From assembly GCF_002807015.1 (NCBI RefSeq), contig NZ_NIPO01000001.1, positions 1,736,416-1,800,415 on the forward strand: a stretch of DNA of 64,000 bases, read 5' to 3'. The position numbers were made by a program, and so were the translations under genes. Every line of letters starts with the position of its first letter. The stretch's first letter is position 1. Of this stretch, positions 34,847-43,288 are shown piece by piece. The notes below the pieces were generated by a model. That model searched no databases, had not been told where the DNA came from, and saw nothing but the letters and a program-made list of their open reading frames with translations. This DNA comes from Avrilella dinanensis (GTDB lineage Bacteria; Bacteroidota; Bacteroidia; Flavobacteriales; Flavobacteriaceae).

Positions 34847-35242
34847 ATGAGGAAAATTATTTTGATTTTTCTGGCAGTAACAAGCTTGACAGCCTGTACA
34901 ACCGACCACTACACCGGCGAAGAACGCACTGTTCTGGAAGGGCGTGTGGTATCCGGGCAAACCGCCGTAAACGGTGTAGAAATTATGGTTTTTCCTACTT
35001 CCTTCCTTCCTGAAAGCAGCAATATTTCAGAGTTAGATTTCCAGAATCCGAATTCAGCAAATGCCATTTCATACACCAAAACTGACCAAAACGGTAATTT
35101 CAGTCTGAGTTTCCCAAAAAACGAAAGCAACGACGTTTATTACATTAGGATAGAAAAAGGTCATACCACAAAATATTATGGATATATTTCCGAATATAAC
35201 GTAACAGATTATTATATCAATGTCGGGGCACTTAATTTTTAG
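34847..35242 (+). CDS. Small lipoprotein with transthyretin-like beta domain
   Basis: A 131-residue lipoprotein (lipobox SLTAC, Cys17). The mature region (about 30-125) has the layout of a carboxypeptidase-regulatory/transthyretin-like fold: VLEGRVVSGQTAVNGVEIMVF, TKTDQNGNFSLSFPKN, VYYIRIEKG. This module is common on surface proteins of Bacteroidota; alone it may be an adhesion or structural protein. ATG 34847 gives a proper signal peptide; the earlier in-frame ATG 34781 does not. The next gene, 74 bases on, is an outer-membrane barrel. Confidence 0.7.
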   Translation: MRKIILIFLAVTSLTACTTDHYTGEERTVLEGRVVSGQTAVNGVEIMVFPTSFLPESSNISELDFQNPNSANAISYTKTDQNGNFSLSFPKNESNDVYYIRIEKGHTTKYYGYISEYNVTDYYINVGALNF

Positions 35243-35316
35243 TCCTATGAAAGCCCATAACAAGCATTAATAAAGAATAAATAAAACCAAATCAATGGTT
35301 TATAAATTGCATATAG

Positions 35317-35922
35317 ATGAAAAAACTAATACTTTTAACTACATTTTTATATTCATCACTGAGTTTTGCTCAAAACATCAAAAAAGAATTGTGGTTCGGA
35401 CAAGATTTTGAACTCGGCGGAGGAATCACAAACCTCGTGCCCAACGAAAGTATGATGGGCGACGCACACCAGTCCGGTCAGCTTTCCGCTTTTGCTAAAA
35501 TCGGAATTGTACATTACAAGCAATTCTCTTTGGGACTGCATGGAAGTTTGTCAAGAATGCGAGTCAAAGACCCACAATATTACGGACTTTTCAAACGTAC
35601 TAATTTTTACACTTTCGGGCCTTACGTGAGTTTTTATCAACCCATAGCCGACGATATGATTTTGGAACCTCATATATCGTATGATTATTCTGAATATACA
35701 GGAACATCAGGCAGAAAAGAACTCAGGTTTGACGGCGATGGATTAGGAATCGGATTAGATTTTGAGTATCATACAGGAAATAATATGTTTGTGCTGTTCG
35801 GGCTGAAATATACTATCAGCAAACTGAGAGCAACGACCAACCCGAATTGGGAAAAATATCTGAATAATTACAATTTCCTTTCAGCCAAAATTGCATTCAA
35901 ATTTGCCAAATATCGGTATTAA
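35317..35922 (+). CDS. Small outer-membrane beta-barrel protein
   Basis: A 201-residue exported protein with a signal peptide (cleaved after SFAQ). The mature part is made of amphipathic strands (SAFAKIGIVHYKQFSLGLHG, NFYTFGPYVSFYQPI, GDGLGIGLDFEYHTG) and ends in the aromatic strand FKFAKYRY, consistent with an 8-strand outer-membrane barrel. No named family is recognised. It follows the small lipoprotein on the same strand and could be co-transcribed. Confidence 0.68.
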   Translation: MKKLILLTTFLYSSLSFAQNIKKELWFGQDFELGGGITNLVPNESMMGDAHQSGQLSAFAKIGIVHYKQFSLGLHGSLSRMRVKDPQYYGLFKRTNFYTFGPYVSFYQPIADDMILEPHISYDYSEYTGTSGRKELRFDGDGLGIGLDFEYHTGNNMFVLFGLKYTISKLRATTNPNWEKYLNNYNFLSAKIAFKFAKYRY

Positions 35923-35971
35923 ATCAATCCGTAAAACAGTATAAATTCGTACTTTAGCCAAAAAAAGAAAA

Positions 35972-36835
35972 ATGATTAGCCAGGAACAATTTGACAACGA
36001 GTTACAGTTTATTATAGAAAACGCAATCCGCGAAGATGTGGGAGATGGCGACCATAGTTCATTAGCCTGTATTCCGGCTGATGCTACGGGAAAAGCAAAA
36101 TTACTGGTAAAAGACGACGGAATCCTTGCCGGCGTTGAATTTGCCAAAATGGTTTTTAATTACGTCGATTCCGATATGGAAGTCGAAGTGCTGATTGAAG
36201 ACGGAGCACCAGTAAAATACGGCGACATCGCATTTTATGTAACCGGAAAATCTCAGTCGATATTGAAAGCCGAACGCGTGGTGCTGAACTGCATGCAACG
36301 AATGAGTGCCATCGCTACAAAAACCCGGTATTTTACGGATTTAGTAGCCGGAACAAAAGCTAAAGTTTTGGATACGCGAAAAACCACACCCGGAATCCGG
36401 GCTATCGAAAAATGGGCAGTAAAAATCGGTGGCGGCGAAAATCATCGTTTCGCCTTGTACGATATGATTATGCTCAAAGACAACCACATTGATTTTGCTG
36501 GCGGAATCACAGCAGCGATTAACCAAACCAAAACCTATCTGAGAGAAAACAACAAAGATTTGAAAATCATTGTTGAAGCTCGTGATTTGAACGAAATAGA
36601 AGAAATTTTGCAGAATGACGGGGTTTATCAGATTCTGATTGATAATTTTAATTATGAAGATACCCGAAAAGCCGTAGAAATGATAAACGGAAAATGTTTT
36701 GCGGAATCTTCGGGTAATATTAACGAAAAAACCATTCGCAATTATGCTGAATGCGGGGTAGATTTCATTTCGAGCGGTGCATTGACCCACTCGGTTTACA
36801 ATATGGATTTGAGCCTGAAAGCAGTTGTGGAATAA
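35972..36835 (+). CDS. nadC: Quinolinate phosphoribosyltransferase (NadC)
   Basis: NadC converts quinolinate and PRPP to nicotinate mononucleotide, CO2 and pyrophosphate in de novo NAD synthesis. The 287-residue protein has the signatures REDVGDGDHSS, RVVLNCMQRMSAIATKT, LDTRKTTPGIRAIEKWAVKIGGGENHR, MLKDNHID and the late FISSGALTHS. The length is normal. nadA and nadB are not in the window. A yihY gene follows 12 bases later with a GTG start, so the two are probably co-transcribed. Confidence 0.96.
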   Translation: MISQEQFDNELQFIIENAIREDVGDGDHSSLACIPADATGKAKLLVKDDGILAGVEFAKMVFNYVDSDMEVEVLIEDGAPVKYGDIAFYVTGKSQSILKAERVVLNCMQRMSAIATKTRYFTDLVAGTKAKVLDTRKTTPGIRAIEKWAVKIGGGENHRFALYDMIMLKDNHIDFAGGITAAINQTKTYLRENNKDLKIIVEARDLNEIEEILQNDGVYQILIDNFNYEDTRKAVEMINGKCFAESSGNINEKTIRNYAECGVDFISSGALTHSVYNMDLSLKAVVE

Positions 36836-36847
36836 CCTGAAAACAAA

Positions 36848-37738
36848 GTGAATATTTTTCAGCGAACAATCGGTTTTACCAGAAAAATCAAACTCCCGCG
36901 ACTCGAAGGGCTGACCCTCTATGACCTTGGCACACTATACATCAAAGGAATCATTGAAGGTGCTTTTACCTATCGGGCAGGCTCGATTGCATTTAGTTTT
37001 TTTATGGCGTTGTTCCCGTTTGCTTTGTTTATCCTGAATTTAATTCCGTATATACCGATTGAAAATTTTCAGGAAGATTTTCTGTCGTTCGTCGAAACCA
37101 GCGTTCCGCCAAGCACATACGGAGCTGTCGAATCTATTTTGATAGACATCATGAACAACAGTTACAAAAGCTTGCTTTCGACCGGGGTACTGATGTCTAT
37201 TTTTTTGATGTCAAACGGAGTGAATGCGATTGTCAGCGGTTTTGAATCGTCTTACCACATTTCGAACACCCGTAATTTTATCAGGCAATACATTGTTGCT
37301 TTGTTATTGTCGCTCATCATGTCAGTGATGCTATTGTTTTCGCTGGCAGTTTTCCTGACTATTGAAGTGTATATGCACTTTTCAGACTACCCGGTTTTAG
37401 CGAGAGTAATCCGGTATGTGTTTATTGTAAGTATGATTTTTCTGATATCCTGTATTTTATACAAATATGGAGCTAAAGAAACCAAAAAAATACATTTTTT
37501 CAGCATAGGAGCTTTTTTTACCACTCTACTGGTTATTATTACTTCCTACGGTTTCGGAATATACGTCACACGTTTTGCCCAATATAACGAACTGTATGGT
37601 TCCATCGGAACGCTGTTGGTTTTTATGATTTATATCTGGATAAATTGTATGATTTTACTTCTCGGATTCGAACTTAATGCGTCCATTCATCGTTTGAAAA
37701 AAAATAATTCGTATATTAGTGACAATAAAAAATCGTAA
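36848..37738 (+). CDS. YihY/virulence factor BrkB family membrane protein
   Basis: A 296-residue inner-membrane protein with about six helices: the family opening GAFTYRAGSIAFSFFMALFPF, the middle MSIFLMSNGVNAIVSGFE, and the last helix pair GSIGTLLVFMIYIWINCMILLLGFELNA. The start is GTG 36848, 12 bases after nadC; the N-terminus TIGFTRKIKLPRLEGLTLYDL fits the family. Members were once called RNase BN wrongly; a transport role is suspected. A DUF2147 gene follows 2 bases after its stop. Confidence 0.88.
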   Translation: MNIFQRTIGFTRKIKLPRLEGLTLYDLGTLYIKGIIEGAFTYRAGSIAFSFFMALFPFALFILNLIPYIPIENFQEDFLSFVETSVPPSTYGAVESILIDIMNNSYKSLLSTGVLMSIFLMSNGVNAIVSGFESSYHISNTRNFIRQYIVALLLSLIMSVMLLFSLAVFLTIEVYMHFSDYPVLARVIRYVFIVSMIFLISCILYKYGAKETKKIHFFSIGAFFTTLLVIITSYGFGIYVTRFAQYNELYGSIGTLLVFMIYIWINCMILLLGFELNASIHRLKKNNSYISDNKKS

Positions 37739-37740
37739 TT

Positions 37741-38163
37741 ATGAAAAAAACAATTGCATTATTCGTATTGATGCTGTGTTCATTAGGAGCATTCAGCCAA
37801 AGTTTTACCGGAAAATGGAAAACGATTGACGACGAAACCGGACAAGAAAAATCTATCGTTGAAATTTATGAACAAAACGGCAAATTATATGGTAAAGTCG
37901 TTGAGATTCTAACTGATAAAAAAGATGCCAAATGTGACAAGTGCAAAGGTAGTGACAAAGGTAAGCCGATTAAAGGATTAGTTATCATCAAAGGACTAAA
38001 AAAAGACGGTTCGTCCTATTCAGGCGGAACGATTACCGACCCGAATTCGGGCAAGGAATACAAATGTGCCATCAAACTCAATGGTTCTGACAAGTTAGAC
38101 GTTCGTGGATACATCGGCATTCAGGCTTTGGGTAGAACACAAACTTGGGTAAGAATAAAATAG
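37741..38163 (+). CDS. Exported DUF2147 family protein
   Basis: A 140-residue exported protein (signal peptide cleaved after AFSQ) matching DUF2147: GKWKTIDDETGQEKSIVEIYEQNGKLYGKVVEI at the start of the mature chain, then KCDKCKGSDKGKPIKGLVI with a Cys pair, GGTITDPNSGKEYKCAI and LDVRGYIG, ending QTWVRIK. The fold is lipocalin-like and the function unknown. It begins 2 bases after yihY and is followed by a terminator, so it ends the nadC-yihY-DUF2147 transcript. Confidence 0.85.
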   Translation: MKKTIALFVLMLCSLGAFSQSFTGKWKTIDDETGQEKSIVEIYEQNGKLYGKVVEILTDKKDAKCDKCKGSDKGKPIKGLVIIKGLKKDGSSYSGGTITDPNSGKEYKCAIKLNGSDKLDVRGYIGIQALGRTQTWVRIK

Positions 38164-38178
38164 TTGAAAGTTGGAAAT

Positions 38179-38205
38179 CCTATGAGTCTCATAGGTTTTT
38201 TTTAT
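38179..38205 (+). terminator. Terminator after the DUF2147 gene
   Basis: CCTATGA (38179-38185), loop GTC, TCATAGG (38189-38195), then T8 and ATTTTA. Confidence 0.75.
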
Positions 38206-38206
38206 T

Positions 38207-38443
38207 TTACTTCTTCATTATTTTCCTGATTTCATAAATGATTGGTTCCAAACCGTTGGTTTTGATTTCGAGCATAGCTTCGAGTTGTTGCCCCAGTTTT
38301 CCTTTCGGAAAACCTTGTCGGGAAAACCACACCAGATAAGGCTCAGGCAGTTCAATCAAAAACCGGTCTTTATATTTACCGAAAGGCATTTTGGCTACTG
38401 CCAATTCTTCCAAAAATTTTCGGGAGGTGTCTAATTTTTCCAA
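38207..38443 (-). CDS. DUF3820 family protein
   Basis: A 78-residue cytoplasmic protein with the DUF3820 pattern: KMPFGKYKDRFLIELPEPYLVWFSRQGFPKGKLG. The MPFGKYKG-like motif is also found next to exonuclease domains and in predicted nucleic-acid-binding proteins. Function is unknown. Its start overlaps the end of the OsmC gene by 13 bases, so it is the last gene of a three-gene unit with OsmC and the LysM protein. Confidence 0.82.
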   Translation of the reverse strand: MEKLDTSRKFLEELAVAKMPFGKYKDRFLIELPEPYLVWFSRQGFPKGKLGQQLEAMLEIKTNGLEPIIYEIRKIMKK

Positions 38444-38835
38444 ATAAATTCAATTTTCTGCACAATATCCGGGTGCAAACTCTTAGCTACCGGACAAGCT
38501 TTGGCAGCATTTTCCAAAATTGTTTTCGTTTTGATATCTGCCTGCAACGACATAAATATTTTCACTTCTATTTCGCCAATTCTTCTCGGCTCAGACTGCA
38601 TTATTTTGGTTACCTCTGCCCTGCTTTGACTAATATCCACGTTCATTTCACGGGCTTTGATTCCCATAATAGTCAGCATACAGCTCGCCAGTGCATTTGC
38701 TACATAATCGGTTGGCGAAAAAGCCTCACCTTTGCCATTGTTATCTATCGGTGCATCACTCAATATCTCTGATTGCGAAGCGATATGCGTCGATTTTGTA
38801 CGCAAATCGCCTAAATAAATTACTTCTGAAGTCAT
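38431..38835 (-). CDS. OsmC family peroxiredoxin-like protein
   Basis: A 134-residue OsmC/YhfA-type protein. It has the two conserved Cys in ALASCMLTIMG and AACPVAKSLHPD, plus the GEAFSPTDYVANAL segment. OsmC proteins reduce organic hydroperoxides at a dimer interface with the two Cys. It starts 2 bases after the LysM gene's stop and overlaps the DUF3820 gene, so it is co-transcribed with both. The shorter YhfA-like subgroup is often of unproven activity. Confidence 0.88.
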   Translation of the reverse strand: MTSEVIYLGDLRTKSTHIASQSEILSDAPIDNNGKGEAFSPTDYVANALASCMLTIMGIKAREMNVDISQSRAEVTKIMQSEPRRIGEIEVKIFMSLQADIKTKTILENAAKACPVAKSLHPDIVQKIEFIWKN

Positions 38836-38837
38836 AA

Positions 38838-40736
38838 TTAATAAGCGTTTCTGATGGATAAATCTGTGTCGAAATACAAGATGTAAATTCCGTTGTTGTA
38901 AATTCCGTTTTCCAAGTTGCTGTACTCAAAAGCGTTTTCAATTTGTTCGGAATTCCTGTCAAATATCCCCGAATCATTCACATTAGTTTGGTGTAATCGC
39001 TGCAACACATCTAACGTAATATCAAAGCCTCGTATGGCAAAACGATTTGGCGAACGCTTATATTTCTGATAAAATTTATCATAAAACTCGTTGTATTTAT
39101 AATTGTCAAAATCGGCAGTTACGGAAGGAAAAGTAGTTTTAAGGTCTGCCAGCGTCTGCACACTGATTTCAGATGTATCCAATATTGACGACCTGTCCAA
39201 AAGAGCCAGCTGGATATCATATTCGCCTCGCAAACCATGCAGAATATTCGTTACATTGATAGCTGCTTCCAGCGATTCGGAATCCAGCACCACATAATTT
39301 CCGCTGTACTTTTTGAGCACATCTTTTAATTGCTGGGCAGTAATGTCATTCCCTTTCTGGTTGATGGCAAAAACTGTTCCTGTAGAATTTTTGAAATCAA
39401 TATTTTCCTGTTTATGAGACAGATATACAATATTTTTTCCTTTACTCAACAGATGATTCATCATTCCTTGTTTCAACAAATTATTAGTTGGCATCGCATG
39501 AACCTGATTCATAAAACCTTTACCCTCATCAGTAGATAACGGCGACACCACATAAGTTGGCTGATTTTTCAATGCCTCAGACAAAGCATCAACATTACTT
39601 TGGAAAAACGGTCCGATAATTACATCGGTATTGCTAAAATCGTTTTCCCGCAACAGCTGATTGATTTTCATACTACGGTTACTTTCTTTGGAGTCTATGA
39701 TTTTTACATTGACGGGATAATCCAGTTTTTGCACAGAATCCAATGCCAGCAACACACCGGAATAAAAATCGAGTGTCATATTCAGGAAAACATCTTTTTG
39801 CAATTTGCTGTCCAGCACCGGTTTATTTTCTGTAATATTTTCATAGCTGTTATTGAACGGTAGTAAAAAAACTACTTCTTTCTCAGCTTTGGCAATAATC
39901 GATTCTTTAATCTGATTTTTTTGCTCGGTAACGACGACAGATTCCTCTTTTTCTTCTTGTATCGGGATAATTTCTTCCGAATCTGAAGAAAGTAAAGTTA
40001 GTTTCATTCCGGGTTTTAAGCCATTTTTGATTTCCGGATTTAGTCTAACCAAGTCTTCTATCGAAATGTTATTCTCTTTCGAGATGCTGTAAATTGTTTG
40101 TTTAGGTTGAACCTCAACAATACGAGTGCTTTCTTCCTGTATAGTTTCCTTATTATTTTCTTTAGGTTTTTGAACAGGATTATCCGATAATACTACAGCT
40201 TTTGCGGGTAACACGATTTCATCGCCTTCATTTATTTTAGTTCCCGAAAGTCCCGGATTCGCCTCATAAATTTCAGATACTGTTACCTTATGACGGACAG
40301 CGATACTGTAAATTGTTTCGCCTTTTTGTACCGTATATTTTCCGTTCTCACTCGGTTTGGAAGTTATAGCATTTGCCGGGGAAACAACGATAGTTTGCCC
40401 GGATTGAAGTCCGTCTGTCAGCAAAACCGGGTTCCAATCATTAAGTTGATTGATGGTTATTTTATACTTTTTTGAAATGGCATAAAGCGTTTCTTTCGGC
40501 TGAACTTCATGTAGTTTCGCACCGTCTCTGTCAGGTACTTTTATCTGCTGATTGGTACTTAATTCACTCATAATATCCGGATTTAACCGGCGAATATCAT
40601 CAGCAGTAGTGTAATATTTTTTGGCAATCTGCGTGAGATTTTCGCCCTTCTCTACAGTGTGCGTTTTATAAGTAACCTGAGCGTAAATACCACTTACACT
40701 AAACAAAAACAATAAGGTAAAAATAATTTTTTTCAT
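38838..40736 (-). CDS. LysM-repeat protein fused to a periplasmic-binding-protein-like domain
   Basis: A 632-residue exported protein (signal peptide cleaved after IYAQ). Four LysM repeats occupy about residues 20-250: HTVEKGENLTQIAKKY, HEVQPKETLYAISKKY, YTVQKGETIYSIAVRH, VEVQPKQTIYSISKEN. They bind peptidoglycan. After a Glu/Gln-rich linker, residues about 285-625 look like a type 1 periplasmic-binding/ABC receptor fold (VFLLPFNNSYEN, DFYSGVLLALDSV, VIIGPFFQSNVDAL, VVSPLST). ATG 40736 gives a proper signal peptide. A TATATTTG lies at 40741-40748 on this strand, too near to be a normal promoter. The ligand is unknown. Confidence 0.85.
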   Translation of the reverse strand: MKKIIFTLLFLFSVSGIYAQVTYKTHTVEKGENLTQIAKKYYTTADDIRRLNPDIMSELSTNQQIKVPDRDGAKLHEVQPKETLYAISKKYKITINQLNDWNPVLLTDGLQSGQTIVVSPANAITSKPSENGKYTVQKGETIYSIAVRHKVTVSEIYEANPGLSGTKINEGDEIVLPAKAVVLSDNPVQKPKENNKETIQEESTRIVEVQPKQTIYSISKENNISIEDLVRLNPEIKNGLKPGMKLTLLSSDSEEIIPIQEEKEESVVVTEQKNQIKESIIAKAEKEVVFLLPFNNSYENITENKPVLDSKLQKDVFLNMTLDFYSGVLLALDSVQKLDYPVNVKIIDSKESNRSMKINQLLRENDFSNTDVIIGPFFQSNVDALSEALKNQPTYVVSPLSTDEGKGFMNQVHAMPTNNLLKQGMMNHLLSKGKNIVYLSHKQENIDFKNSTGTVFAINQKGNDITAQQLKDVLKKYSGNYVVLDSESLEAAINVTNILHGLRGEYDIQLALLDRSSILDTSEISVQTLADLKTTFPSVTADFDNYKYNEFYDKFYQKYKRSPNRFAIRGFDITLDVLQRLHQTNVNDSGIFDRNSEQIENAFEYSNLENGIYNNGIYILYFDTDLSIRNAY

Positions 40737-40827
40737 ATTACAAATATAAAAAACTTGTTGCATTTGTTTGAATTTAAAGATAAAAAAGAGTAGCAGTTAG
40801 CTGTTTGATTAAAAAAACATATTATCA

Positions 40828-40857
40828 TTGTGGTAATCGGTATTTAATTCAACTTTG
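40828..40857 (+). promoter_or_regulatory. Promoter candidate upstream of the 31-codon ORF and DPP4 gene
   Basis: TTG (40828-40830) and CAACTTTG (40850-40857, one mismatch to TAnnTTTG) are spaced by 19 bases. It would give a leader of about 190 bases for the DPP4 gene, containing the small ORF at 40881. Confidence 0.4.
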
Positions 40858-40880
40858 TGCGATTAAACGGAATTAAAGAA

Positions 40881-40976
40881 ATGACACGAAGAACTATCGT
40901 TTGTAAATTTAACATTCCTACTGAGCAGGTAAAAGCGACCAAAAAGAAGTATAAACAAATTTTAGATAAATTTTAA
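40881..40976 (+). CDS. Possible 31-residue basic peptide
   Basis: An ATG-started frame of 31 codons with TAA stop in the gap before the DPP4 gene. The product is basic (MTRRTIVCKFNIPTEQ, then a Lys-rich helix ending ILDKF). It lies about 17 bases after the likely transcription start of a promoter candidate. It could be a leader peptide, an independent small protein or a chance frame; I do not recognise it. Confidence 0.25.
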   Translation: MTRRTIVCKFNIPTEQVKATKKKYKQILDKF

Positions 40977-41056
40977 ACAAGCTCTTAATCATAAATAAGA
41001 TAACATTTTCACAATCCGAAAAAAATAACTAATTTGCTGGTTTAATTTTTTATTCC

Positions 41057-43234
41057 ATGCAAATGAAAAATATTTTCTTGTGGGTAGGCTTGCTCACAGC
41101 ACCGCTGGTTACCACACAAGCCCAGCAAAAAATTGAAGTTTCAACCATTTGGGACGGAACATTCAGAACCAATCAGCTCAATGCTTTAAATACCTTACAC
41201 ACAAAGAACCAATATAGTGTTTTGGATTATAACCGAAATATGGGTACATTTACGATTGATGCGTTTGATTTTACTACCTTGGAGAAAGTTCAGACCTTAT
41301 TCAGTAGTGCTGAATTTCCTGAAATTAAAAGAATTTCGGACTATTCCATCAACAAAACCGACGACAAAATTCTGATTGCAACGAATTACAATCCTATTTA
41401 CCGTCATTCGTTTACATCGGTTTATTATTTGTTCGATATCACAACGAAAACGCTGACCAAAATCAGTGAAAATGCTATTCAGGAACCTTTATTGAATGCC
41501 GATGGAACGAAAATTGCCTATGCTTTTGAAAACAATTTGTACGTTTTTGACGTAGCTTCTAAAAAAACGGTTCAGATTACCAATGACGGCAATAAGAATC
41601 ACATTATCAACGGTATTACCGACTGGGTTTATGAGGAAGAATTTGCGTTTGTACGGGCGTTTGACTGGAATACCGACGGAACGCAATTAGCTTATATCCG
41701 TTTTGACGAATCAGACGTTCCGGTATTTTCAATGGATATCTATGGAGAAGAATTGTATCCGCAACAACAGGTTTTCAAATATCCGAAAGCGGGCGAAAAC
41801 AACGCAAAAGTAAGTCTGCATTTATACGATACAGCTAAAAAAATAACCAAAAATGTTGCGTTGAATGCCGAACGGGATTATTATATTCCGCGAATCAAAT
41901 TTACCAATAATGCCAATGTTTTGAGCGTTCAGACATTGAATCGTCATCAAAACCAACTGAATCTCTTGTTTGTTGATGCAAATTCGGGAAAAACAACGAA
42001 CATTCTTACCGAAACCGACAAAGCGTATGTTGATGTTACCGATAACCTGACTTTTCTGAACGATAATAGCTTTATCTGGACAAGCGAAAAAGACGGTTAC
42101 AACCATATCTATCATTATAATAACGACGGAACATTAAATAATAAAGTAACGAGCGGAAACTGGGAAGTGACCAATTATTACGGCTATAACAAAGAAAATC
42201 AGACGATTTACTACCAATCCACTGAAAACGGTTCTACCAAACGCGATGTGTTCAGCGTCCGCCTGAATGGTTCGGACAAAAAACAATTGTCTTCTTTGAT
42301 TGGAACGAATAATGCTACTTTTAGTCCTGATTATCAGTATTTCATCAATAATCATTCATCAACGACTAAAGCACCATCTTATACATTGGTGGAAACCGCT
42401 TCAGGTAAAAAGGTCAAAGAAATTTTAAACAACGACGATTTAGAAAATAAACTAAAAAAGTTTGATTTGCCTCAAAAAGAATTTACGACGTTTAAAAACG
42501 AAGTCGGCGATGATTTAAACGCATATATTATTAAACCGAAAGATTTCAACCCGAAAAAAAAATATCCGGTGCTGATGTATCAGTATTCGGGACCGGGTTC
42601 ACAACAAGTAGCCGATAAATGGTTTGATTCCAATGATTACTGGCATTTTATGCTGACCCAAAAAGGTTACATTATAGTTTGTGTGGACGGACGTGGAACG
42701 GGTTTCAAGGGTGCGGAGTTTAAAAAAGTTACGCAGAAAGAATTAGGAAAATACGAAGTCGAAGACCAAATTTATGTAGCAAAACAATTGGCTAAAGAAT
42801 CTTTTATCGATGAAAATCGCATCGGAATATGGGGTTGGAGCTTTGGCGGATTTATGTCGAGCAACTGTCTGTTTCAGGCGAACGAGGTGTTTAAAACCGC
42901 GATTGCTGTGGCACCGGTTACTTCGTGGCGATTTTACGACTCGGTTTATACCGAACGGTTTATGACCACGCCACAGGAAAATGCTTCGGGTTACGACAAC
43001 AATTCGCCGATTACCCACGCCAATAAACTGAAAGGAAACTTCTTGTTAATCCACGGAACAGCAGATGACAATGTACACGTTCAGAATTCTATGGTTCTGA
43101 TTAATAAATTAGTAAACCTAAATAAAGATTTCGACTGGTTGATTTATCCCGATAAAAACCACGGAATTTATGGTGGCAAAACCCGTGAGCAATTATATAC
43201 CAAAATGACGAATTATCTTTTGGAAAAATTGTAG
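41057..43234 (+). CDS. Dipeptidyl peptidase IV (S9B family), exported
   Basis: A 725-residue exported serine peptidase (signal peptide cleaved after TQAQ; ATG 41063 is an alternative start). The beta-propeller carries DWVYEEEF, whose Glu pair anchors the free N-terminus of substrates. The C-terminal hydrolase domain has GWSFGGF (Ser595), Asp in HGTADDNVH and His in DKNHGI, plus the oxyanion-region YSGPGSQ. DPP4 removes X-Pro/X-Ala dipeptides from peptides in the periplasm. A POT-family di/tripeptide transporter follows 54 bases later, an obvious functional pairing. Confidence 0.94.
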   Translation: MQMKNIFLWVGLLTAPLVTTQAQQKIEVSTIWDGTFRTNQLNALNTLHTKNQYSVLDYNRNMGTFTIDAFDFTTLEKVQTLFSSAEFPEIKRISDYSINKTDDKILIATNYNPIYRHSFTSVYYLFDITTKTLTKISENAIQEPLLNADGTKIAYAFENNLYVFDVASKKTVQITNDGNKNHIINGITDWVYEEEFAFVRAFDWNTDGTQLAYIRFDESDVPVFSMDIYGEELYPQQQVFKYPKAGENNAKVSLHLYDTAKKITKNVALNAERDYYIPRIKFTNNANVLSVQTLNRHQNQLNLLFVDANSGKTTNILTETDKAYVDVTDNLTFLNDNSFIWTSEKDGYNHIYHYNNDGTLNNKVTSGNWEVTNYYGYNKENQTIYYQSTENGSTKRDVFSVRLNGSDKKQLSSLIGTNNATFSPDYQYFINNHSSTTKAPSYTLVETASGKKVKEILNNDDLENKLKKFDLPQKEFTTFKNEVGDDLNAYIIKPKDFNPKKKYPVLMYQYSGPGSQQVADKWFDSNDYWHFMLTQKGYIIVCVDGRGTGFKGAEFKKVTQKELGKYEVEDQIYVAKQLAKESFIDENRIGIWGWSFGGFMSSNCLFQANEVFKTAIAVAPVTSWRFYDSVYTERFMTTPQENASGYDNNSPITHANKLKGNFLLIHGTADDNVHVQNSMVLINKLVNLNKDFDWLIYPDKNHGIYGGKTREQLYTKMTNYLLEKL

Positions 43235-43288
43235 TTAAAGAAAAAAAAATTACTTTTACGAAATTAAAATAACAAAACTTTACATATA

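Noticed and set aside
40741..40748. TATATTTG only 4 bases before the LysM-protein ATG (and a similar TATTTTTG before the KdpD-like ATG 12916) could mean leaderless transcripts.
   Set aside because: Neither has a TTTG at -33, and such 8-mers are common in AT-rich sequence. A normal transcript start would fall at or past the ATG, so the boxes are probably fortuitous.
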